Shown here piece by piece: positions 8,178 to 14,868 of a DNA stretch of 64,000 bases. The notes under the pieces are model-generated. The model had not been told where the DNA came from. It saw only the letters and a list, made by a program, of their open reading frames with translations, and made no database searches. Source of the DNA: an uncultured bacterium (lineage in GTDB: Bacteria > Hydrogenedentota > Hydrogenedentia > Hydrogenedentales > CAILVY01); assembly GCA_937951485.1 (NCBI GenBank), contig CALEDJ010000003.1, positions 49,663 through 113,662 of the forward strand, given 5' to 3'. A program made the translations under genes and the position numbers. Positions within the stretch are counted from its first letter, which is position 1; every line of letters starts with the position of its first letter.

Positions 8178-9389
8178 CTATGGATTTTCGAGATGGAATC
8201 GTCCGCCGCGCAGGTATCTGGCGATAAGCCGGGGCGTCAGGGTGCGGATGACCTGGCGCGCGCGCCGCACGCCGAGGCGCGCCGGGGCTTCCCCGGCGGC
8301 CTGCTGTACCAGTTCCAGCAGGTGATAACGCGGTTTCTTGTAGCGGGACAGGTAAATCACGTTGACGACGTTGAAGAGCCAGTCGCAGCCGCCGCAATAG
8401 TTCACGATAACGTCGGCGGGCGTCTGCTCCAATTCGCGCAGGCGCTCGCCGGCGGTGCGGACGATGTCGCGCAGTTGGAGGCGGGCAGCCCCGGCGCACA
8501 TGCCGCAACACAGGGCGCGCTCGCGGGTGTTTGGCGGTTCGACGACGCTTACGCCGATGGCGTCGAGCAGGGCGCGCACTTTGTCGAAAAGAAGATCGCC
8601 GGAGGCCTTCGGCCAGCAGTTGTCGTGGATCACTGCGCGCATGTGCAGCGGCGCGAGCGCAATCTCGCCGCGGGCGATCCGGTCGTGGAGCCAGTCTTCG
8701 ATGCTGATCACCTCGACGTCCAGCGGGGTGTCGAACACGGCGGGATAGACATGCTTGAAGAGATGGTATCCGGCGAGACAGGGCATGATCACCCGTTTGA
8801 GGTTCATGCGCCGGAATTCCTGCTGCACATGGGCGGCGGCGGCCTTGGCCTCGTCCCAGCAGCCCATGCGGTAGAACGGCTCGCCACAGCATAGATGGAG
8901 TGCGCCGAAGATGGGGATGTCGCGGAAGATCGCCGAGTTCATCACGAAGGGTTGCAGGATCATGTTGCATCCCGCGTAGATCATCGTGTCGGCGGGCGGC
9001 GGGTCGTTCAGGTTCCGTTCCCATTCCCGCACCAGCGCCTGTTCCTGCGGCGACAACGAACGCATGGCCAGCGTGTAGAGGTTGGGCTTCCGGTGCGGCA
9101 GCACCAGCCCCGCCGGATAGGGCAACCCCTCCCGCTTGTTGCGTTCACTCCAGCGCGAAACGATGAGCGTGTGCGGATCGGCGTCCCGCGGACAGATGCT
9201 GTTGCAGGCCATGCAGCCCGTGCAGCGGTCGAGCGCCTCCGACGGCGCGCCGTCCACCAGTGCGTGCATTTCCGCCACCGCTTTGTCCGGCGGAAAGCGC
9301 AGCACCGGACACTCCGCGAGGCACCGCCCGCAGTAATCGCACCGATCCGCGATGAATTCTTTTGTGAACTTGAATTTTTTCAGGGACAC
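8178..9389 (-). CDS. CCG-domain iron-sulfur oxidoreductase (HdrD/GlpC type), copy 2
   Basis: A 403-residue protein with two N-terminal [4Fe-4S] ferredoxin motifs (CDYCGRCLAECP and CTGCMACNSICP) and two cysteine-rich CCG domains. The first CCG domain runs from YAGCNM through LCCGEPFYRMG to MPCLAGY, where the last cysteine of the usual CxxC is missing. The second runs from DNCWPKASG through LCCGMCAG to NYCGGC and is complete. The family moves electrons to disulfides or quinones (HdrD, GlpC, LutA). The start is taken at the GTG at 9389, with GAAAGGGA upstream. The frame extends further upstream only through repeat DNA. The C-terminus (LIARYLRGG) is basic. It is a paralogue of the protein at 9795-11033, separated from it by two repeat elements. 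Confidence 0.82.
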   Translation of the reverse strand: MSLKKFKFTKEFIADRCDYCGRCLAECPVLRFPPDKAVAEMHALVDGAPSEALDRCTGCMACNSICPRDADPHTLIVSRWSERNKREGLPYPAGLVLPHRKPNLYTLAMRSLSPQEQALVREWERNLNDPPPADTMIYAGCNMILQPFVMNSAIFRDIPIFGALHLCCGEPFYRMGCWDEAKAAAAHVQQEFRRMNLKRVIMPCLAGYHLFKHVYPAVFDTPLDVEVISIEDWLHDRIARGEIALAPLHMRAVIHDNCWPKASGDLLFDKVRALLDAIGVSVVEPPNTRERALCCGMCAGAARLQLRDIVRTAGERLRELEQTPADVIVNYCGGCDWLFNVVNVIYLSRYKKPRYHLLELVQQAAGEAPARLGVRRARQVIRTLTPRLIARYLRGGRFHLENP

Positions 9390-9427
9390 CTTTTTCCCTT
9401 TCGCAATCTCATGAATAATCCAAAAGA

Positions 9428-9608
9428 CAACATCCCCCGACCGGCTTCCGCCGGTTACCCCCTTCAAAGGGGGACTTATGTCGCATGATCCAGGGCGGCA
9501 CGCTGACATTTGGTGAATGACCGTTTTCGGCGTATTGTTCGGTGCCCCGCACCGGCACTTGATCATTCCCCCTTTGAAGGGGGTGGCGCGCAGCGCCGGG
9601 GGATGTTG
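9428..9608. repeat. Inverted pair of CCCCCTTCAAAGGGGG-type palindromes
   Basis: The left arm (9428-9476) reads CAACATCCCCCG, a small hairpin, then CCCCCTTCAAAGGGGGA. The right arm (9565-9608) is its inverse: TCCCCCTTTGAAGGGGG, a GGCGCGCAGCGCC hairpin, then GGGGGATGTTG. Each arm is itself self-complementary. About 90 nt of unrelated sequence lies between. This is a widespread bacterial repeat type, possibly a REPIN-like pair. Confidence 0.65.
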
Positions 9609-9654
9609 ATAATGACATAAGAATCAAAAAAACAGCCTTTCAACGGTGTTGCAT

Positions 9655-9765
9655 GAGGCATTTGCGAAACAGGTTTTTTCACGGAACATCAGAAAATTTT
9701 TTGTCGGAAATACAGGAGTTATCGGTCGCAGGGTCGCCCAAAAACGCTTATTTCGCAAATGGCTT
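9655..9765. repeat. Copy A of the GGCATTTGCGAA/TTCGCAAATGCC inverted-repeat element
   Basis: About 110 nt bounded by GAGGCATTTGCGAAAC on the left and TTTCGCAAATGGC on the right. The AT-rich interior reads AGGTTTTTTCACGGAAC. The same ends bound elements at 42173-42262 and 42805-42908. It lies between the two CCG-protein genes, just past the stop of the upstream one. Confidence 0.6.
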
Positions 9766-9794
9766 TACATGTTGTTACTATGTCATCGTAACCC

Positions 9795-11033
9795 TTACTC
9801 CACGGGGGGCGGCGTGAAACGCCGTTTGCCGCCGCGCTGATTACGTAATGTGCCGATGAGGAAGTTGAATGCGACCTGCCGATGGCGGCGCGGCGGAGAT
9901 TCGCCGATAGCCTCCTGGACCAGTTCCAGGATGTGATACACCGGGCTGCCCAGCCGCGCGACGTAGCGCGACACCGACATCATCTCCAGGCACCCGCTGC
10001 AATAGACCGCCACGACGTCGGGACGAGCCGCGCGCAGATTGCGGACGCAGGCGCGCTGTCCGGCGATCAGGTCGAGTTGGTGATAGCCCGATTCGTGCGA
10101 GAACCCGGAGGCGATGCCGCAGCACAGCGCCAAAGCGCCGTGGCACGGCGCTTCGACCACCCGGAATCCCAGCATCGCGAGCACTTTCCGCGGCCACTCG
10201 TGGAAGTCCGGCTCGTAGATGCGGGCATGGCAGGAATCCTGGACCGCCACCGTTTTCCCGTCGAAGCGCTTCACGATGGGCCACGTGCCGGAAGCCAGTT
10301 TTTCGTGCAGATATTTCATGAAGGCAAGAAACTGTATCCCGCTGAAATCTCCGCCGAACTGCGGGAGGATGTTGGTGAACATATTGAGGCCGGCGGTGCA
10401 TTGCAGGTAAACGGTCTTCGCTTGCAGGCGTTTGAAGTATTCCGTGCATTTGCGCGCGGTCTGCTCCACGAGGTCATAAGCGCCCATCCGGAAATACATC
10501 TCGCCGCAGCAGTAGTCAAGCCCGCCGCGAATCGGCAGCCCGTCGAAGATATGTGAAAAGGTGAGATACGGCGTGGTGACGAGGTTGCAGCCGGGATAGA
10601 AGATCGTCTCCGCCGGTTCCAGCGACGCCCACGCCCTGACCGCATCCTGATCATCCGGGGGCAGGCGGTCCAGCACATAGGTGCGGAAATTCGGGCGGCT
10701 GTGCGGCAGAAACCACCGCGCCCGCTCGGGCATGCCCTGCTTTTGATAAGCGCGGTGCCAGAGGTCGAGAAACAAATTCGCGGGACGGCAATCCTCCGGG
10801 CAGATCAGGTTGCATGCGAAGCAACTGGTGCAGGCGCGCAAGACCTCCCGCGTGGACGCCGATGCGCCATCCGGGTCTTCCAGACAGCGAATGAGGGATT
10901 CAATTTCTTTTTTGGCGCGCGCTTCCGGCAGGCGCATCACCGGGCACTGGGAAAGGCACACGCCGCAGCGTGTGCAATGGTCGGGATCGAAGGGGGTGCG
11001 CTGGTATTTTCGGAAAACGCGGTCCATGATCAT
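9795..11033 (-). CDS. CCG-domain iron-sulfur oxidoreductase (HdrD/GlpC type), copy 1
   Basis: A 412-residue paralogue of the downstream CCG protein with the same order of parts. The ferredoxin motifs are CTRCGVCLSQCP and CTSCFACNLICP. The first CCG domain runs from FYPGCN through YCCGEMYFRMG to LQCTAGL and again lacks the last cysteine. The second, complete one runs from DSCHA through LCCGIASG to YCSGC. The protein should carry two [4Fe-4S] clusters for electron relay and one cluster in the second CCG domain. The start codon overlaps the stop of the AhpD-like gene (ATGA), so the two are translationally coupled. A catalytic partner such as a flavoprotein is not in the window. Confidence 0.85.
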   Translation of the reverse strand: MIMDRVFRKYQRTPFDPDHCTRCGVCLSQCPVMRLPEARAKKEIESLIRCLEDPDGASASTREVLRACTSCFACNLICPEDCRPANLFLDLWHRAYQKQGMPERARWFLPHSRPNFRTYVLDRLPPDDQDAVRAWASLEPAETIFYPGCNLVTTPYLTFSHIFDGLPIRGGLDYCCGEMYFRMGAYDLVEQTARKCTEYFKRLQAKTVYLQCTAGLNMFTNILPQFGGDFSGIQFLAFMKYLHEKLASGTWPIVKRFDGKTVAVQDSCHARIYEPDFHEWPRKVLAMLGFRVVEAPCHGALALCCGIASGFSHESGYHQLDLIAGQRACVRNLRAARPDVVAVYCSGCLEMMSVSRYVARLGSPVYHILELVQEAIGESPPRRHRQVAFNFLIGTLRNQRGGKRRFTPPPVE

Positions 11034-11515
11034 GCGCCGCCGATCAGTCCGAACGAGACGGTGTGCAGGATCCAGTCCACGGTGTTGCCCGTCAGGTTGT
11101 TCAGGCGCATCATGCGCAGCGTGGCGTTGATGCGCGCCGCGGTCTCTTCGCCGTATGCGGCGCGCAGTCGTTCCGCCATGTCCGCGTCCGGGATGCCGTC
11201 TTTTTCGGCCCAGTGCTGGGCGTAGAGGATGGCCGTGCGCTCCGCTTGCGGGGCTTCCTCCAGACGCCCCTGGAAGAATTCGTCAATCTCCTCGCGGCGG
11301 AGTCCTTCGCGCAAGGCGACGCGTGTGTGCACAAAGGAGCAGTATCGGCATTGATTGACGGCGGTGATTGCCAGCATGATGCGCTCGCGGAATTTCGGGT
11401 CCAGGGAGCGCCCCTTCAGAATGCCCGGCAGTTCCCGGCGATCGCGCCACACCGCGCGCAAATCGCGCCAGAATTGCCCGAACCCATGATACCGTCGTTT
11501 CGTAAATGCCTTCAT
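11030..11515 (-). CDS. AhpD-like / carboxymuconolactone decarboxylase-family protein
   Basis: A 161-residue all-helical protein with the family's redox motif NQCRYCSFVHTRVALREGL (CxxC followed by a conserved His). Members with this motif work as alkylhydroperoxidase-type thiol reductants or as disulfide-exchange partners. GGGAG lies about 8 nt before the start at 11515. It is the first gene of a minus-strand operon and overlaps the next start by 4 nt. That makes an oxidative or disulfide partnership with the two CCG iron-sulfur proteins plausible, though this is inferred only from position. Confidence 0.82.
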   Translation of the reverse strand: MKAFTKRRYHGFGQFWRDLRAVWRDRRELPGILKGRSLDPKFRERIMLAITAVNQCRYCSFVHTRVALREGLRREEIDEFFQGRLEEAPQAERTAILYAQHWAEKDGIPDADMAERLRAAYGEETAARINATLRMMRLNNLTGNTVDWILHTVSFGLIGGA

Positions 11516-12068
11516 CGTTGCGGCTCCCGTGTTTGCACGGCATTATATCGCGGCGATGCAACAGAACGTCAATGGATGTCGGTTGTCCCCAATCGCCGGA
11601 GAAGAAGCGAATTTTTTGATGTGGCCCGGGCGTCGCGCCGGTCAAAACTCCGCTGCTTTGGAGTGTGCAAGCCGCGCTTGCGCTTTCTCTTTCGCAGCAC
11701 CGCAACCTTCAGGTCGGCAGACAGCATTCGGGGCTTGTGTAAACAAGAAAGTGAAAGCGAAAGCATGGCTTCCGCACGCCAAAACATAATGGGTTGCCGC
11801 GCAGCAGCCCCCGCTTTGCCGGACCCAAAATCCATCGGCCCACCAAATCCTGCAAGTGGTCCTGCGACCAGGGGTTTGCGGAATGGCCGTCGTTGTGTTT
11901 TGTCTTCATGTGCGGCTTGGGGTAACATATGTGGGCACTCCGGATGAAGGCTGCCCATTACGAAGCACATGTTCTTGTGCAGCGATTCAGGGAAGAAAGC
12001 GGAAATCTGTTGGTGTTCTTTGGCGGAACGACGCAGGCTTGGGGACCGTTTCAGGAGGAATATCGGGC
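11516..12068. repeat. Intergenic region with a ~130-bp inverted-repeat element (copy 1)
   Basis: No gene is supported in this 550-nt gap. From 11657 to 11790 lies an element whose ends are inverted repeats: GGAGTGTGCAAGCCGCGCTT on the left, and AAAGCATGGCTTCCGCAC followed by CC on the right. Its interior (CGCAACCTTCAGGT, then ACAGCATTCGGGG) matches the element at 33674-33800 along its whole length. In the rest of the gap I see nothing beyond the ribosome site of the downstream gene. Confidence 0.55.
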
Positions 12069-13040
12069 ATGCTGAGAACGCGTATTACGGAAATGCTGGG
12101 CATCGAGTATCCCGTGCTGCAAGGGGGGATGCAATGGCTGGCCCGGGCGGAACTGGTCGCCGCGGTATCCAATGCGGGCGGGTTGGGTTTCATCACGGCG
12201 GTGTCGTTCGCGCACCCGGAGGAGTTGCGCGCGGAAATCCGCCGTGCGCGCGACCTCACGGACAAGCCTTTCGGCGTCAATGTCAGCATGCTTCCGGTAA
12301 TGATGCCCGGCGACGTGACCGAAGCCTATATTGACGTGGTCTGCGAAGAAGGCATTCCCGTCATCGAAACGGCCGGCCGCAATCCGGAGCAGTACGTACC
12401 GAAGTTGAAGGCGTCGGGGGTGAAACTGTTCCACAAGGTGCCCGCCGTCCGCTTTGCCAAAAAGGCCGAGGCCATCGGCGCGGATGCCGTCATCATCGTC
12501 GGGTTTGAATGCGGGGGGCACCCCGGCATGGACGATGTGCCGAGTTTGATCCTCGTACCCAAAGCCGCGGATGAATTGAATATTCCCGTCATTGCGGCGG
12601 GCGGTTTTTGCGATGGGCGCGGGCTGGTGGCCGCGCTGGCGCTGGGCGCGGAAGCGGTGCTGATGGGAACGCGCTTCATGGCGTGCAAGGAGTGTCCCAT
12701 GCACGAGAACTTCAAACAGTGGATGATCGCCGCGCAGGAAACCGACACGATGGTCATCGAGCGGTCCATCCGCAATGCGGCCCGCGTGATCCGCAACGAA
12801 GCCGCGATGACGGTGGCCCGGATGGAGGCGGAGGGGGCGACGCTGGAGGATTTGCTGCCGGTCATCAGCGGCAAGGTGGGGCTTGACGCCTACCTCAGCG
12901 GCGACGTGCAGCGCGGCACCATCGCGTGCGGCCAGGTGGTGGGCCGCGTCCGCGAAATCAAATCCGCCGCCGACATTATGGCCGACATCGTGGCGGAAGC
13001 GCGGGCAACGATTGCCCGTCTCCAGGCGCTTTCCATCTGA
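12069..13040 (+). CDS. Nitronate monooxygenase / FabK-like FMN enzyme
   Basis: A 323-residue TIM-barrel flavoprotein of the 2-nitropropane dioxygenase family, which oxidises alkyl nitronates or, in FabK, reduces enoyl-ACP. The start at 12069 has AGGAGG 10 nt upstream. Family blocks are EYPVLQGGMQWLARAELVAA, SNAGGLGFITA, NVSMLPVMMP, ECGGHPGMDDV, IAAGGFCDGRGLVAALALGA and the FMN-phosphate loop AVLMGTRFMACKE. HPGMD holds the catalytic-region histidine of nitronate monooxygenases. A small DUF4491 gene follows after 34 nt in the same direction, so the two may be co-transcribed. Nitronate versus enoyl substrate cannot be decided from sequence alone. Confidence 0.85.
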   Translation: MLRTRITEMLGIEYPVLQGGMQWLARAELVAAVSNAGGLGFITAVSFAHPEELRAEIRRARDLTDKPFGVNVSMLPVMMPGDVTEAYIDVVCEEGIPVIETAGRNPEQYVPKLKASGVKLFHKVPAVRFAKKAEAIGADAVIIVGFECGGHPGMDDVPSLILVPKAADELNIPVIAAGGFCDGRGLVAALALGAEAVLMGTRFMACKECPMHENFKQWMIAAQETDTMVIERSIRNAARVIRNEAAMTVARMEAEGATLEDLLPVISGKVGLDAYLSGDVQRGTIACGQVVGRVREIKSAADIMADIVAEARATIARLQALSI

Positions 13041-13074
13041 TAGGCGCCGCATGCGGGGCGCAACGGAGGGACTC

Positions 13075-13362
13075 ATGCAGTACGAAGGCATCCTGATTGG
13101 ATTCCTGGCTTTTGTCATTATCGGCGTCTTCCACCCGGTTGTCATCAAAGCGGAATATCACTTCGGCACCCGCATATGGCCCGTGTTTCTGCTCGCCGGG
13201 CTTGTGTTCCTGGGCATTTCCCTGTTCATGCGCTCCGTGCTGCTGTCCGCCGTGTTCGGGGTGCTTGGGTTCACCTGCCTCTGGAGCATCCACGAAATCA
13301 TCGAACAGGCCGAACGTGTCAAAAAGGGCTGGTTTCCAAGAAACCCAAAACGTTCGGAATGA
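13075..13362 (+). CDS. DUF4491 small membrane protein
   Basis: A 95-residue protein with three hydrophobic segments and a strongly conserved pattern: GILIGFLAFVIIGVFHPVVI, KAEYHFGTRIWP, then WSIHEIIEQAERVKKGWFP and NPKR at the C-terminus. This matches DUF4491, a family of unknown function. GGAGGGA lies 4 nt before the ATG at 13075. It follows the flavin enzyme by 34 nt and precedes a radical SAM gene. Confidence 0.85.
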   Translation: MQYEGILIGFLAFVIIGVFHPVVIKAEYHFGTRIWPVFLLAGLVFLGISLFMRSVLLSAVFGVLGFTCLWSIHEIIEQAERVKKGWFPRNPKRSE

Positions 13363-13446
13363 CCGCATCCTTCCGTGTTGTACAATAGTTGCAGCGACGG
13401 GCGCGGCCGCATGCGGCGACCGTCGCGAAGACAAGGTGCTCCGACG

Positions 13447-14868
13447 ATGAAAGTGGTCTTTGTGCTGCCGCCGTATGATTACTCGCGGTCGGTGGGCAAT
13501 ACACGCAGGAAGGCGCAGATTGGGCTGTTGCCGCCGTTGGGTGTCGGCTATCTCGCGGCGTATCTTGAAAGTCGTGGGCACAGCGCTGCGCTGGTGGATG
13601 CCGTGGCCGAACAACTGGATGTGACCGCCGCGGCGGCGGCGGTCGCGGCGGCGCGGCCGGACCTGGTGGGTATTTCCTCGTTCACGACGCTTACACCGAA
13701 CGACGCATATGCCCTGGCGCGGGAATTGCGCCGAAGGCTTCCGGAAACGCCGCTGGTCATGGGCGGGCCGCATGTCACGTCGTTTGCCCGCCGGATTCTC
13801 CAGGAGTGTCCGGAGGTGGACGTGCTGATTCCCGGTGACGGTGAAATCCCGCTGGGCGACCTTGCGGACCGGATCGAAGCAGGCAAATCCTATGTGGATG
13901 TGCCCGGCGTGTTGTATCGCGATGCGTCGGGCGCGGCGGTCTCCGGCCCACCGGCCCCGGTCGTGAAGGACATTGACGTGTTTCCCCATCCGGCGCGGCA
14001 CATTTACAAGCATCACCTGTATCTTCCCCTGCCGAGCCTGAGTGCGCGGCGCCCCGTCACCTCAGCCATCACGGCGCGGGGTTGTCCCTGGGGTCGGTGT
14101 CGCTTCTGCTACCAGGGCGGGGAATTCGCCTCGCCCTACCGCCGTCGTTCGCCGGAAAATGTGGTGGATGAACTCAGCCGCCTTGCGAAGGACTGGGGCA
14201 TTCGCAATGTTGTCTTCTGGGACGATAATTTCTGTTTCATGCCGAAATGGATAGAAACATTCTGCGATGCGTTGGACCGGGAGCGGCTGGGCCTGATTTG
14301 GTCGGTGCTTTCCCGCGTGAACACCGTGACGCCGGAGATGCTGCGCCGCATGGCGGCGTCCGGCTGCTACAGCATCCAGTACGGCATCGAGTCGGGCCAT
14401 CAGGGCATGCTTGACCTTGTGAACAAGGGGCACACACTGGAGCAATGCCGCAAGGCGGTGCGGTGGGCCAAGCGTGCGGGCTTGGACACGCGGGCGTTTT
14501 TCGTCATCGGCTTTCCCACGGAAACGCCGGAAATGTCGGAAGAAACCATCCGTTTCGCCTGCGAACTGAACGTGGATTATGCGGTGTTCTTCTCCTACCA
14601 TGTGCAGCCGGGCACCTCGCTGGCGGACTTGGCGCTGTGCGAAGGGCGCTGCGGCGACTACGAGGCCCAACAACGCCCGTCCTATGTGCCCAACACGTAT
14701 CCGGGCATGGACGCGCTGGACCGCATGGTGAAAGCGGCCTATCGCCGCTATTATTTCCGGCCCGCTTATATGGGCCGTGCGCTATGGCGGCTTGCAAAAC
14801 GCCCGTCGCTTATCAGGAACCATCTGATGGGTCTGTATTACTGGGTGGGTCTGATGGCGGCGCGGTAA
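13447..14868 (+). CDS. B12-binding-domain radical SAM protein
   Basis: A 473-residue protein. Residues 1-135 are a cobalamin-binding Rossmann-like domain (MKVVFVLPPYDY, LGVGYLAAYLESRGH, DLVGISSFTTL, VMGGPHVT). The radical SAM barrel follows, with its cluster motif RGCPWGRCRFCYQ. The spacing is C-x4-C-x2-C instead of the usual C-x3-C-x2-C, a variant seen in some B12-radical SAM groups. WDDNFCFMPKW, QYGIESGHQGML and FFVIGFPTET are further family marks. Members methylate or rearrange unactivated carbons in lipids, cofactors or natural products. The substrate cannot be named. It converges on the GT39 gene and overlaps its end by 56 nt. Confidence 0.87.
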   Translation: MKVVFVLPPYDYSRSVGNTRRKAQIGLLPPLGVGYLAAYLESRGHSAALVDAVAEQLDVTAAAAAVAAARPDLVGISSFTTLTPNDAYALARELRRRLPETPLVMGGPHVTSFARRILQECPEVDVLIPGDGEIPLGDLADRIEAGKSYVDVPGVLYRDASGAAVSGPPAPVVKDIDVFPHPARHIYKHHLYLPLPSLSARRPVTSAITARGCPWGRCRFCYQGGEFASPYRRRSPENVVDELSRLAKDWGIRNVVFWDDNFCFMPKWIETFCDALDRERLGLIWSVLSRVNTVTPEMLRRMAASGCYSIQYGIESGHQGMLDLVNKGHTLEQCRKAVRWAKRAGLDTRAFFVIGFPTETPEMSEETIRFACELNVDYAVFFSYHVQPGTSLADLALCEGRCGDYEAQQRPSYVPNTYPGMDALDRMVKAAYRRYYFRPAYMGRALWRLAKRPSLIRNHLMGLYYWVGLMAAR

